Positions 10,356 through 20,653 of a DNA stretch of 64,000 nt are shown piece after piece (position 1 is the stretch's first letter; every line of letters starts with the position of its first letter). The notes beneath the pieces are model-generated. The model ran no database searches, was not told where the DNA came from, and worked only from the letters and a program-made list of their open reading frames with translations. Made by a program: the position numbers and the translations under genes. This DNA comes from Scilla litardierei (Eukaryota > Streptophyta > Magnoliopsida > Asparagales > Asparagaceae), in the NCBI GenBank assembly GCA_030789695.1, contig CM061142.1:276265043-276329042 (forward strand), written 5' to 3'.

Positions 10356-12307
10356 GCCTCTTACTCGTCCTCGAGGAAGATAAGTAAAAGGCGAACCCGG
10401 TGGATTCTGAAAAAGAAAACGGCGAAAAACGGAAAAATGAAAAAAAAACGAAGAAGAATGAAAACGGAGTGAAAATAAAGAAGAGAGAAAGAAAGAAAGA
10501 AAGAAACGAAGAGGTAGGATGCTAGATCATTTTCTCATGACGTGGGTTTCACTTACTCTTATAGCATGCACCGAATGAAAAACTCATGTCAAAGGATTTT
10601 ATTTTGATATCATAGTATAATGGTGCAAATAGAAATAGAAAACCCACGAAAACGTTATAATCATGAAAAACGGAATAATTTTAAAATTAACATCGTCTGA
10701 ATCATTTAAAGCGGTATACAAATCACAGATCACACACTTTTCAATTGAACGCTTTCTATCTGGAGTATAAGAGTATCACACTATAGAGTAGAGAGAATAG
10801 AAAAGTATGGATTTCATGAAATGAACGCTAGGCTTAGATTTCTGGATTTCGTAAAACTAAAATAATCTCACCGAGTATAGAATATTACTTAGCCTAGGTT
10901 GTCGTGCAATGTCAAGTAGTCACTCTCTCACACATCAATGGATCCCCTCCCCCAAGCTTATTTATAAGCGTGGTGGCAAAAAAAAAATTTACATCCCCAT
11001 TTTTATATATAGCTCCAAAAGCAACGAAACGAAAGAAGAAAGAAAGAAGGTGAGATGGGATCTTTTATTGAGGATTTTTTTTTCTTCTTTTTTTTATTTT
11101 TGTTTTTTTTTCTTTGCAATAAGCAATATATACACAACGATCCCAACTCAGAGAGAGATAATGATGTACAAGAATGTTTTTCTCTCTCTCTTTTTTTAGA
11201 ATAAGAGATTTGGAGCTAGAAATTAGTAGCGGGGGAAAATGCCATAAAATAGAATCGCTAAGGGGAGATTCACCAATGATTTTAAAAGTAGAGAAATGAT
11301 GTTCAAGATTTGTGGAGAAAGAAATAAATATAACTCTCGGTTCACTCTATAAGACATGCACGACAACTTCAGCAGGGTAATCTAATCTACTCAGTTTCGA
11401 TCACAAAAAAGCTAACTAATCCAGATATATCATAGCTAACATCATTCAATCGTCCTGAAGTGAAGTGTACAATTCATGCATATAGAAGTGATATGGGAAA
11501 AGAAAGTCAGTACTCCAGATATAAGCATTCAATGCGTGAATCTTGGTGTGTTTTCTGTGATAGCATACATATGAATATTCAGACTTAGCTAATAATAAAA
11601 TTTCATCCATTTTCATGCGGAAAAAGGTGTGGGTTACTATTCTAAATGCAAAGCAAGTCATAGCATCTGATATCTGAAATAAAACCTAAGACATGACAAA
11701 TATAGCATGCATATAGAATAAGCTAAATCCAACGTCATCATCATCACAGAAAAGTCATCTCTAGCATGAGATGAAAAAGAAATAAAGATAAAGGAAAAAT
11801 AGAAACTATGTAGTGCGGCACACAGGAAAATAAGAAAAACGTGATGCATGACAAAATAAAAGAAAAATGATGAAAAATAAGTGCAAAAGCAAAGAAAAAG
11901 TGGTGTGAAAAACTAAAAATAAAGGTGGCAAATCGAAAAAGAACGTGAGAACTCACTCCCCCAAGCTAAATGGCACAGTGTCCTCAATGTGCAAAGTGTG
12001 GCACACCGAGAGACAAGCGATGGGAGGGGCAAGTGAGGATGCATGCATGGAAAAATGAAAAGAAAAAGGGTAAAATAAAGAAATGAAAATATGATGCGGA
12101 CATGATGCATGCACAGATAGGAGTGATACATAGATATAAGTGTCACCAAAAACTCTCCCTCTCTCCCAGAATAGATATAAAAAGATATGATCAAAAAGAG
12201 AATACCATAATAATAAGTGAGGGGAGGGGGGGTGGACAAAAAGTGCAACAGGACCCAGCAGAAATGGGCAGCACAACGGCAGGAATGGATCAAGGCATCA
12301 AGGGTGC
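10356..12307 (-). other. Non-coding 3' region of B
   Basis: No gene that I can support; open frames here are short and low in complexity. It matches A's 6766-8522 plus 20473-20638 in reverse. Two further purine tracts in element sense lie at 11955-11967 and 10944-10960, each with AGCTTGGGGGAG-like sequence. Confidence 0.75.
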
Positions 12308-14500
12308 CTAAGAAGGTGGTGCTGCGCCGTCTCCGTCCTGAGGCGGAGGAGGAGGTGGTGGTGGTGTAGGCTGCGGAGCTGGGGTGGTCGTGGAAGTGGA
12401 AGCAGGTCTAGTGCGTGTGGAAGTATGTGTGGGAACCTGCTGGGTGGGTGGGGGTACGCGTGGGAGACGCTCCAAGACCTGTGTAAGGCAGTAGTGGATC
12501 TGGGGGATCAGCTCGAAGCGTCCAGCCATCGCAGAGACGGTGGAGGACAGGGTCCTAAGGTCACCTCTAAGACCACTCACCGCCAACTCAAGAGCACGTA
12601 TGCTCTGCAGTACAGTGTCGGGCGGGGGTGGTGCAGAGGGACGCACCGGTCTAGGCTGTGCAGGGCGAGGCTGGCGTACGCGAGTGGAGTATGTAACGGG
12701 CTCAGCAGGGAAGGGGACAAAAGGTGCTGCGCCTGCAAATGTGGGCCTGGCCTCAGTGTGAGGCCGGGGCACCGGCTGGTGGGAAGTGGAGGTAGCGGCA
12801 GCGAAAGAAGTGTGCAAAGGTGGCAACGAGGCGGCCAGAGAGGTCAGTGGCACAGAAGTGTGGACAGACGCCACGACACTCTCGGAAAATACAGCGGGGG
12901 TGGAGACAGAGGTAACTACTGCTGGGGCGGAACTGTGTGGACCAAAAGACGCAACCCCAGCGGAGATCATGCTAGCCATGGTCTCCACGACCGCGGCAAA
13001 CGAGGGCTCTCCACTCTCGACAAAGGTCGGCAGGCGCTCGGGGAGTGCGGAGCAAAGAGGCTCCACGGACAGAGGGCCAGAGGTGGCAGTGGGAGTGGTG
13101 GGGACAGCCTCGGAAGTGGTGACAGTGGTGGAAGTGGGCTCAGCAAAAGTACTCTCGACACCGACAGCGGTGTCAGGAGCAGCGGAAACATCTGGTATGG
13201 GCTGAGGGGCCACTGGGTCAACAGGGTCGGCGGCAGGCTCGGCAGGGTGTGCAGCAGGGTCTGCGGGGGCAGCCTGGGCAGCGTGGGCAGCGTGGGCCTG
13301 CTCGGCCTCCTCGGCCTCGAGCACGTAGGCGGCGGGGATGAGAACATCCATCGCCGGGAGCCAGTCGACGTGGGCTGGTGCAATATGTGTCCGAGCAGGG
13401 CTCGGGAGAATCATGTAGTCGGCACCGTAAGGGCCGTGTAACCAGACACAGTGACGCTCACCATGCGGACGAAGCATCTTCATCCGGGCCATAACGTCTA
13501 TCGACAGAGAAGTGGGGCCCGGGACGCGTCGCAAGTCGTCAGGTAGGTCCTCGCCGGTCATCATGGTAAGCAGGGTGATCAGACCGCCGCAGCAGATCGG
13601 TGAGCGAGCGCCCACCGATACAATGATGCGGTCTAAAAACCAAGCCGCAATGTCGATCACGACGGCGGGGACAAGCTCGTGTCCATCCCTATATAGAGCT
13701 CTGGGACGTGTCATCGCATAGAGCATGTAGAGCTCTGGCGTAGACATCGTGCCCGGCTCATATCTGGCCAAAAAGGTGGTCGCCATGAGGCGCTGGGCAA
13801 TGCGTAGGCAGGGGTGGACAATGGCCGAGGCCTTGGCCCTACTAGGGTCAAAGGCGGCGTGGTGGCCTGTAATCCGGGCCCAGAAGGCACCGGCGTCGAA
13901 GGAAGGTGGGGGGATATGGGTGGGGCCGTAACCGCGATCGGCTCCGGGGACGGCGGGCCACGAGAAGAATGCTCTCATCATATCGAGAGTGACCTGGCAC
14001 TCCCGATCCATGAACCGGAATGAGCATCCCTCATCGGTCTGGGCGATCGAACTCAAAACCTCAAGTGTCGGGCAGGTAAAAGTATCCGCCGACACCTGCA
14101 GAAAATCTCGCCAGCCCACGTTGTCGTACAACGTGAGCATCCCCTCTAGTACCCCCAGGCGTCCTAGGTCAGCGAGGTGTGCAAACCTGGAGGGTACGAT
14201 CGAGCGTTGGGAGATACGCTCGAAGACGGCGCGGTGTGCGTCGTCTCGGAACGTAATCCCGAGCGGCCCGACCAGTGGAGCCGGTGGTGGTGGCTGTGGG
14301 TCGGCGGGGAGAGGCTGTGCGGGCTGTGGGTGCACTGCAGGCTGTGCGGGGTGTGCGGGGCCTGCAGGCTGTGCTGGGTATGCGGGGTGTGTGGGGGACT
14401 GTGGAGGAGAGTCCTCCAACTCGTGGGAGGGGCCGGCATCATCCGACCGCTTCCTCTTGGCGGAAGCTCTCTTCGACCGCGGCCGTGTCCGGGGCGGCAT
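12308..14500 (-). CDS. Second ORF of element B, intact Athila ORF1-like protein, 730 aa
   Basis: Residues 1-20 are strongly basic (RPRSKRASAKRKR), a likely nuclear localisation signal. Residues 30-75 are a Pro/Ala/Gln/His repeat. Residues 75 to about 400 are the conserved core, including GCSFRFMDREC, typical of the plant Athila ORF1 family. Then comes a Ser/Thr/Pro/Ala-rich stretch. Residues about 627-680 look helical, with regular Leu/Val spacing, and the end is Pro-rich. No signal peptide or membrane segment is visible. The ATG at 14500 is the first in frame and matches A's start. No stop or frameshift over 2.2 kb, while A's copy has several. The biochemical role is unknown. Frames on the other strand (for example 12425-13441) are shadows. 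Confidence 0.85.
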   Translation of the reverse strand: MPPRTRPRSKRASAKRKRSDDAGPSHELEDSPPQSPTHPAYPAQPAGPAHPAQPAVHPQPAQPLPADPQPPPPAPLVGPLGITFRDDAHRAVFERISQRSIVPSRFAHLADLGRLGVLEGMLTLYDNVGWRDFLQVSADTFTCPTLEVLSSIAQTDEGCSFRFMDRECQVTLDMMRAFFSWPAVPGADRGYGPTHIPPPSFDAGAFWARITGHHAAFDPSRAKASAIVHPCLRIAQRLMATTFLARYEPGTMSTPELYMLYAMTRPRALYRDGHELVPAVVIDIAAWFLDRIIVSVGARSPICCGGLITLLTMMTGEDLPDDLRRVPGPTSLSIDVMARMKMLRPHGERHCVWLHGPYGADYMILPSPARTHIAPAHVDWLPAMDVLIPAAYVLEAEEAEQAHAAHAAQAAPADPAAHPAEPAADPVDPVAPQPIPDVSAAPDTAVGVESTFAEPTSTTVTTSEAVPTTPTATSGPLSVEPLCSALPERLPTFVESGEPSFAAVVETMASMISAGVASFGPHSSAPAVVTSVSTPAVFSESVVASVHTSVPLTSLAASLPPLHTSFAAATSTSHQPVPRPHTEARPTFAGAAPFVPFPAEPVTYSTRVRQPRPAQPRPVRPSAPPPPDTVLQSIRALELAVSGLRGDLRTLSSTVSAMAGRFELIPQIHYCLTQVLERLPRVPPPTQQVPTHTSTRTRPASTSTTTPAPQPTPPPPPPPPQDGDGAAPPS

Positions 14501-14681
14501 ATCGGCCCCGAGCGTGCGCCGAAAAACGTGAAAAGTGTGGCGTGTGCAAAAAGAATGGAAAGAGTATACCCAAACACGCCACGAGTGCTAAGCAGTGGAA
14601 GCGTGCGAAGTCCGTGCCTCCACGAAGTCCAAAACAGCCCGTAAAAGCTCCCCTGAGCTCCCCTAAGCTCCAAAAAGCAAC

Positions 14682-14843
14682 CTGCGCATGAAAAAGCGAT
14701 ATCAGCGAGTAATAATCAAAATGTATGGAGCAATATGGGTATAATGGATAGATATAGAAATTGATTTGGGTTAGGGGGGCGTTTAGCACATGGATCCTCA
14801 AGAAATACACGAAAAGAGGAGAAAACGGCGAAAACAGGGGTAC
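14682..14843 (-). other. Possible leader intron of the second ORF (B)
   Basis: In element sense it begins GTACCC after CACCTCTG and ends TGCGCAG. It is 162 bases, the same length and place as the candidate in A, although the interior differs at many bases. Confidence 0.35.
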
Positions 14844-15050
14844 CAGAGGTGATCGGCCGGTCGGCCGCCGGCGGCGACTCGGGCGAGGCGTCGGCGGGTG
14901 CTCGGCCGGCGGTGGTGGGCCGAGTGGCGGCGGGGCGGCGCTGGTCGGGCGAGCGAGGGGTCGGGCGAAGCGATCGGGCGAGGGAAGCTGAAGGGGCGCG
15001 GGCGGTTTGGGGTTTTGCGATTTCGAAAACTGTGCCCCCCCCCTCGCCCC

Positions 15051-15058
15051 TTATATAT
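15051..15058 (-). promoter_or_regulatory. Candidate internal promoter (TATA box) for the second ORF of B
   Basis: Element sense TATATAAG lies directly after the palindrome array and about 550 bases before the ATG. It mirrors the TATA box at 4131-4140 in A. Confidence 0.5.
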
Positions 15059-15069
15059 GAAAAAGTTAC

Positions 15070-15398
15070 GACTCGGCCGAGTGACGTAGTCACTCGGCCG
15101 AGCGAGGCCAATGAAAATTTCCTCCCCGCTATCGCTTCGGCCGAGTGGCTTTGCCAGCCTCGGCCGAGTGGAGTAAGTCCATTCGGCCGAGTGACTCAAG
15201 CTACTCGGCAAGACTCGCCCTAGGAGGGTATCCGTTTCACTCGGCCGAGTGAACATATATACTCGGTCGAGTAGCAGTTATATCAGAATGAGGAAAATAA
15301 ATAGAGAGTTGGGCACAGCAGACTTCCCTCGTTCGTGAGCGGCTCGGCCGGACGAACTTGTGTACTCGGCCGAGTGACTAGTATACTCGGCCGAGTGA
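15070..15398. repeat. CTCGGCCGAG palindrome array in the spacer before the second ORF of B
   Basis: About ten copies and variants in about 330 bases, matching A's 3793-4120 in place, length and spacing style. The word is its own reverse complement, so it has no orientation. Confidence 0.9.
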
Positions 15399-15725
15399 GC
15401 CTTGTGTTCTGCTGTTTGTCTTCGTTTTGGCTCTAAACTCCGTCTTTCTTCCTCCAATCGGTTTCATCTTCCTCCTGAGCGTCGAGCGCCTTCTTGGGGC
15501 GCTCCTCGTCGACTCGTTCATCCTCCTCATGATGGACCTACCTATCTCCTCTCCTGTCAAGAAAAATAGGACCCGTTATCACAAAATTCTTGGGCGAACG
15601 ACTCAAAACACCAAAAATTTCTAAAACGAAAATAAATAAAAAGTAAAAATAAAGCAAAAACAGTCGGGTTGCCTCCCGACAAGCGCTCATTTAAGGTCGT
15701 GAGCTCGACCCCCTATAATTTTCAA

Positions 15726-18497
15726 TCAATGCGGGATGTTTGGTGCATATGAGATGCACCCATCAAACTTTCCGGGGAGCGCGCTTGGATTTGGATGTGG
15801 CGGCGGCGCGTTCTCCCTCGGTGGTCTCCTATCTCGAATAGTGTTGGGGGGAGGCTCCCCCAAGCTAGCATTTGCTCCGGTCAACGGCTTTGCCGGTGGT
15901 GCCGATTTCCGTGCCGGCGGAGCTTTCTTTGGAGACTTGAGTTTCGAGAGCTTGCAGAGCTCTCGAATCCTTGCGACATCAGCGTCGCCTTCATCTTCTT
16001 CAGCGGAGAAGTCGGGGGAATCATCTTTATTCTCTTCATGGCCTAAATCCGGGCCTTCTTCAAATTCTTCATCAAAAAGAGCGCCAATTGAGTGAGGAAT
16101 CGCCTCCTCTATCACCTCATCAAGGAGGTCCATGTAGTCAAGTTCCTCGTGATAAGGCATATGCTTCATAGCCTTAGGAATGTGGAGCTCCACCTCGATG
16201 TTTCCGACGTTTAAGGTTAAGGTACCTTCGCGCACGTCGACGATGACTCCGGCGGTGGCGAGGAACGGGCGTCCAAGTATCAATGAGGTGTCTCCCTCCT
16301 CCTTAACGTCCATGATCACAAAGTCACATGGCAAGCATATTCCACCCGGGACTTGAAGCGGTATGTCTTCAAAGATCCCCACCGGCCTTGTTATCCGTCC
16401 ATCGGCTAATTGAATGCGCATGTCGGTGGGTTTCAACTTTGTTCCGGTGTTTAGCTTTAAGAACATGGAGAGGGGCATGAGGCTCACACTAGCCCCAAGA
16501 TCAACCAACGCCTTTTGAAGAGGAACGCCGCCCAAGGTGCAAGGAATCCGAAAACTCCCCGGATCTTTGAATTTTGCCGGCTCCTTCTCTCTCTTTGTGA
16601 ACCAAGAGCCCTCCTCGGCTAGCATGATCTTCTCCTTCCTTTTCCTCCCCGAAATCAAGTCCTTCAAAAATTTAGCATACGTGGGGATCTCGACGATGGC
16701 GTCAAGGAAGGGGATGTTAAGGCTAACTCCTCTTAGGTACTCGAGAAATTTCGCTAGCCTTTTCTCCATTTTCGCTCTAGCGAGCCTTTGGGGGAACGGG
16801 ACCGGTGGCATAAAGCGCCTTTCCTCAATTAATTGCTCCGCCCTAGATTTCTCCTTGTCTTGTGGCTCCTTCTCCTTTTCAACTTCAACTATCGGCTCAA
16901 TCGGCTCCAAGCTTTCCTCCACGGCCTCCTCGGTAGGAATCATAGCGGGGGTGGTGTCCTTCCCGCCTCTAGTAGTAACGGCGACTACGGCGTTGATGTG
17001 GCCGGTGTTGCCCCGTGGGTTTTGCTCCGGTTGCGCCGGCAATCGTTGAGTGTTCCGATTGAGCAACACTAATTGCTCCGATATTTGAGCCACTACGGTA
17101 TTAAGAGAGTCTTGCCCCGCCTTCAAAGTAGCATTCACCTTATTTTGCTCGACCATGAACGCCTCCACTCTAGTTTCGAAATCGGACCGTTGTGGAGCTT
17201 GCGGAGGGTTTTGATTTTGATTCCTCCACCCTTGGTTGTAACCGGGCGGCCTATAAGGTGGAACTTGTTGCTTCGGTTGAAAGTTTTGTTGAGTAGGCCC
17301 CCTCGGTGGATAGTTTTGTTGTTGGGGTGGTGGTGGTCGAGCTTGTTGAGGTAGTGGTTGTGGCGGGTTCAAAGCTCCTTCATTGTTGGCATAGGAGAAT
17401 CCGGGATGATTTCTTGCGGCCGGATTGGACCAATACCCTTGGTTCCCCGCAACATATTGTACTTGCTCCAAGGATCCTTCTCCTTGCTCTCCTCCCGAGT
17501 ACATGGCTTGAGATTGGTCTTGCCAATCACACATTTGGTTGGTTGGAGCGGAGGTGGAAGGGCTTCCTTGGGGCTCCGTGATGAACTTCTCCAATCTCTC
17601 CACCACCTTGTGGAGAGATTCAAATTTGCTCGTGAGCTCCGCTACGGCCTTCGCCTCGTAGATGCTAGTTGGCTTTAAGGAGGACGTGGAGTGTCCTCGC
17701 TCATCGCCCCATTGTTGGTTATTTGAGGCCATCTCCTCAATTAGGGCCGTAGCTTCTTCGGGAGTCTTTGACAAGATTGCACCATTCGCTGCGGCATCAA
17801 TAATTTGTTTGGTCCCCGGTTGGAGACCGTTGTAGAAGCTATGAACTAGCTCCCAATCTTCTATACTGTGGTGCGGGCATTGATGCTGCAAATCCTTAAA
17901 ACGCTCCCAAGCTTCATAGAGCGTCTCCTGTGGTCCTTGCTTGAAGGACATGAGAGCGCTCCGGATCTTCACCGTCTTGGATGGCGGATAGAATTTGTCA
18001 ATAAATGCACCCGCCAACTCGTCCCAAGTGGTGAAGACTCCGTCCGCCTGCGTCCTCAACCAATAAAGTGCCTTGTCCTTAAGCGTGAAGGGGAAGAGAC
18101 GCAGTCTGATAGTATCGATGGAGACCCCCGGCATCTGGAATGTGGCGCACTTTGACAAGAATAATTGGATGTGGTAGTGGGGGTTCTCATGGGCGTTCCC
18201 ATGAAATGGGTCTTGTTGCATCAAAACCACCAATCCAGTCTTTAGCTCGAAGTTCTTGTCAGCCGCCAACTGCGGCACGGCAATGGACGAGGTAGTAGAA
18301 GAGGTCTTAGGCCGAAGCCTATCGCGAATAGAAATTATCCTCGCCATCCTTGCCGCCAATTCTTCAGGAGTTTCCGGGTTGGTCATATACCTCCCTTCCG
18401 GATCTTGTCTTCTTTCCGCTCTAAGTCTCCGCGCGGTACGTTCGATCTCGGGATCAAATAATAAAGCTTCAGGGTCCGCCGTAGATCTCGTGTACAT
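15726..18497 (-). CDS. gag-pro: gag-protease polyprotein of element B, 923 aa, fused to the C-terminal pol tail
   Basis: Residues about 90-260 are a retrotransposon gag (capsid) domain (for example LRLFPFTLKDKALYWL and FKQGPQETLYEAWERF). A Gln/Pro-rich linker follows near 380-450. Residues about 640-770 are an aspartic protease with the active-site box DLGAS at 666-670 and a later ILGRPFL flap-side motif. I see no CCHC knuckle, as is usual for Athila-type gag. From residue 790 the protein is almost the same as the last 134 residues of A's pol, so the ORF jumps from protease to the end of pol with no polymerase or integrase between. The ATG follows the primer site by about 130 bases. The frame is fully open. 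The product could form particles, but replication would need enzymes from another element. Confidence 0.93.
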   Translation of the reverse strand: MYTRSTADPEALLFDPEIERTARRLRAERRQDPEGRYMTNPETPEELAARMARIISIRDRLRPKTSSTTSSIAVPQLAADKNFELKTGLVVLMQQDPFHGNAHENPHYHIQLFLSKCATFQMPGVSIDTIRLRLFPFTLKDKALYWLRTQADGVFTTWDELAGAFIDKFYPPSKTVKIRSALMSFKQGPQETLYEAWERFKDLQHQCPHHSIEDWELVHSFYNGLQPGTKQIIDAAANGAILSKTPEEATALIEEMASNNQQWGDERGHSTSSLKPTSIYEAKAVAELTSKFESLHKVVERLEKFITEPQGSPSTSAPTNQMCDWQDQSQAMYSGGEQGEGSLEQVQYVAGNQGYWSNPAARNHPGFSYANNEGALNPPQPLPQQARPPPPQQQNYPPRGPTQQNFQPKQQVPPYRPPGYNQGWRNQNQNPPQAPQRSDFETRVEAFMVEQNKVNATLKAGQDSLNTVVAQISEQLVLLNRNTQRLPAQPEQNPRGNTGHINAVVAVTTRGGKDTTPAMIPTEEAVEESLEPIEPIVEVEKEKEPQDKEKSRAEQLIEERRFMPPVPFPQRLARAKMEKRLAKFLEYLRGVSLNIPFLDAIVEIPTYAKFLKDLISGRKRKEKIMLAEEGSWFTKREKEPAKFKDPGSFRIPCTLGGVPLQKALVDLGASVSLMPLSMFLKLNTGTKLKPTDMRIQLADGRITRPVGIFEDIPLQVPGGICLPCDFVIMDVKEEGDTSLILGRPFLATAGVIVDVREGTLTLNVGNIEVELHIPKAMKHMPYHEELDYMDLLDEVIEEAIPHSIGALFDEEFEEGPDLGHEENKDDSPDFSAEEDEGDADVARIRELCKLSKLKSPKKAPPARKSAPPAKPLTGANASLGEPPPNTIRDRRPPRENAPPPHPNPSALPGKFDGCISYAPNIPH

Positions 18498-18631
18498 GCA
18501 CAGGGGAAACAGAGTTTCAAAGAAATGGTTAGCACCGTGGAAGGGTTAGGTAAGAAGTAAGAAATAAAAATAATGATAATAGTAATAAAAAAAAGAATAG
18601 CTAGGGTGAGAAAGAATCAAACGCAATCGCC

Positions 18632-18649
18632 TCCCCGGCAACGGCGCCA
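18632..18649 (-). other. Primer binding site of B (tRNA-Asp)
   Basis: The plus strand reads TCCCCGGCAACGGCGCCA, the 3' end of plant tRNA-Asp(GTC) including CCA. The minus strand is thus a perfect complement, six bases inside the 5' LTR. Confidence 0.9.
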
Positions 18650-18655
18650 AAAACT

Positions 18656-20472
18656 TGGTCGCTCCGGATATACACCCAAAGAACGGTTGTAGTTTTACCG
18701 CAAGTGCACGGTGTAGCAGCGAGCGGGTATCGAACACAGGGAGGACGAATGACTGTGCTTGCTCCGAATCAACCTGGCTATTTGAGAACAGAGAAAATTG
18801 CCTTGGGCGATCCTGTCACAATCGTCAGACAAATGTACGAAATATCAAATCAAATAAAGAACGTCTAGGGAATGGGGAATTCCCGCTACTCACCGTATTT
18901 CATAAATGCGATTCGTCGGTATCGAAATTGCTAGAATGAGGATTCGGATGAACTAGTTGCAACTGAATGTAGAACCAAGCTCACGCTCTCGCGCTGTTGC
19001 CGGTCTATAGCTATCCTAGGTTTGGGTCCAATCTCTTGCAAACCCTAGCCTAGGGAAGCTAGCATTAGGATCAACATCATCGTCCAATTGCGCACCGAGC
19101 CCAATCTCTTGCAAACTCGGTCCACAATCTAAATTAGGATAGTTCCTACCCGTCCAATCTCTTGCAAACGGGTATTGGCATGGAATTGCAATCGGAAATC
19201 CTGGTATCGGTCCAATCTCTTGCAAACCGATACTTCGAAAATCCGACTCCAACCCAATTCGGATTTCTAGGGCTTCCTATCAAATTGGGATCCAATCTCT
19301 TGCAAATCCCAATTGATATGAATTCCTAGCTATCCGTAGTAAATCGATCCCAATCTAATCCCTAATAGCAATTCTAGCTCAATTTCTACCAATTCATCAC
19401 AAATAGGAAATAGGGCTTGTAGGGTTCATCCCCACGCCCCACGACGTGGAGACTACTCACAAATCATAGCAATAGCACAAAAATAATCAATGAAATAAGC
19501 AATTGAAATCATCACAAATATTGAGATAAACAATAAAAATAGGATTTTTAGGGAAGAGAGATGCAAACCAATGGAGTTCTTCAATTTAATCCAATCAAAA
19601 ATCCAAGTTTTTCCTCTTCTCCAATCACAATAATAAAGCTAAAAAGTAATCTAAAAAGCTGCAAAAAATCTAAGATATCGCTCCTTCAACTAGGGTAAAA
19701 ACAGGGCTTAAATAGCCCCAAAAATCGTCCAAAAATCGTGACCAAAATACCCCTGCACAGCCTGTTTTCCGCAGTTTTCGCTACAGGCAGCGCATCGCAC
19801 TTGGCCGAGTGACAAAAGTCACTCGGCCGAGAGAAAACCCTGCAATTTTCCAGAAAGTCGGGGCTTTCATGGGTCTTCAGTTCGGAGGCGGCTCGGCCGA
19901 GTGAGTTGTCGTCACTCGGCCGATGACTTCACTGCACTCGGGCGGACGGGATTCTCCACTCGGCCGAGTGGGTCTTCTGAAGTTCAGGCAGCCGAAAAAC
20001 AGAAACTTCGATGTTTTGGAAGGGCTTCGTCTGGGCGCCACTCGGGCGGACGTGGTATCGTCACTCGGCCGAGTGGGTCTTTTGTGCTCGGCCGAGTGCA
20101 CAGGTAACTCGTGTCTGAACTGGTCGGCCGAGCAGTGTCTCGCTGGTCGGCCGAGTGGCTCCTCCACTCGGCCGAGTGGGACACAAAGAATGCCCAATCT
20201 GCTTGTTTTGGCCTCCTCGTTGCTCCTGCGACGTCCATTCTTCTTCCGCTCCTCTCCAACAGTAAAATACCCCTCGGGGAGGTCGTTGGTGACCGTCTGA
20301 GTAAGCGCATCTCTGGATCACTCCAAATCGCGCCAAATCACCTGAAATGCGACAAAAACAACAAATCGTGAAAAGCATCGCAATATCGTCGATATATCGT
20401 GAAAAACATGATTTGGGCGATCCAAATGGCATGCAAACATGCGGAAAAAAGGTGTAAAATAAGGAGTGATCA
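18656..20472 (-). repeat. 5' LTR of element B
   Basis: 1817 bases, nearly the same as 8523-10340. Contains the stem-loop set (19017-19315), TATA-like core (19704-19718) and palindrome array (19797-20178). Followed on the plus strand by the CTATA duplication. Confidence 0.97.
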
Positions 20473-20653
20473 CTATATGATTGAGCCAAACCCACGTCCT
20501 GAGAAAATGATCTAGCAGCTTCCCTCTTCGCTTTCTTCTTTCTTCTTCGTTTTTCATTTTCCATTTTTCCGTCGTTTTCGTTTTCAGAATCCACCGGGTT
20601 CGCCTCTTACTTATCTTCCTCGAGGACGAGTAAGAGGTAAGCTTGGGGGATTT
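20473..20653 (+). other. Resumed 3' region of element A with polypurine tract
   Basis: The sequence continues A after B, starting with the second CTATA (20473-20477). It ends with AAGCTTGGGGGATTT (20639-20653), the polypurine tract directly before A's 3' LTR. Confidence 0.85.

Larger units (their letters stand above)
8523..20472 (-). mobile_element. Element B: Athila-like LTR retrotransposon lacking RT-RNase H-integrase, inserted in A
   Basis: Two LTRs (8523-10340 and 18656-20472) flank an 8.3 kb interior. Both begin TGGTCG and end GATCA on the plus strand, and the target duplication CTATA is exact (8518-8522, 20473-20477). On the minus strand the order is 5' LTR, tRNA-Asp primer site, gag-protease ORF, palindrome array, second ORF, non-coding region, polypurine tract, 3' LTR. 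The whole RT-RNase H-integrase block present in A is missing. The LTRs differ at only scattered bases by eye, and both long ORFs are open, so this is the youngest or best-preserved insertion here. It cannot copy itself without help. Confidence 0.97.

Noticed and set aside
12425..13441. 338-codon open frame on the plus strand
   Set aside because: Antisense shadow of the GC-rich second ORF of B; Gly/Arg/Ser composition without a domain.
12308..14500. Envelope gene after pol, as proposed for some Athila elements
   Set aside because: No signal peptide, no membrane helix and no furin-like site visible; the protein is basic at the start and Pro/Ser/Thr-rich.
18632..18649. tRNA-Asp gene 3' end
   Set aside because: Only the last 18 bases match, and the position beside an LTR makes it a primer binding site.
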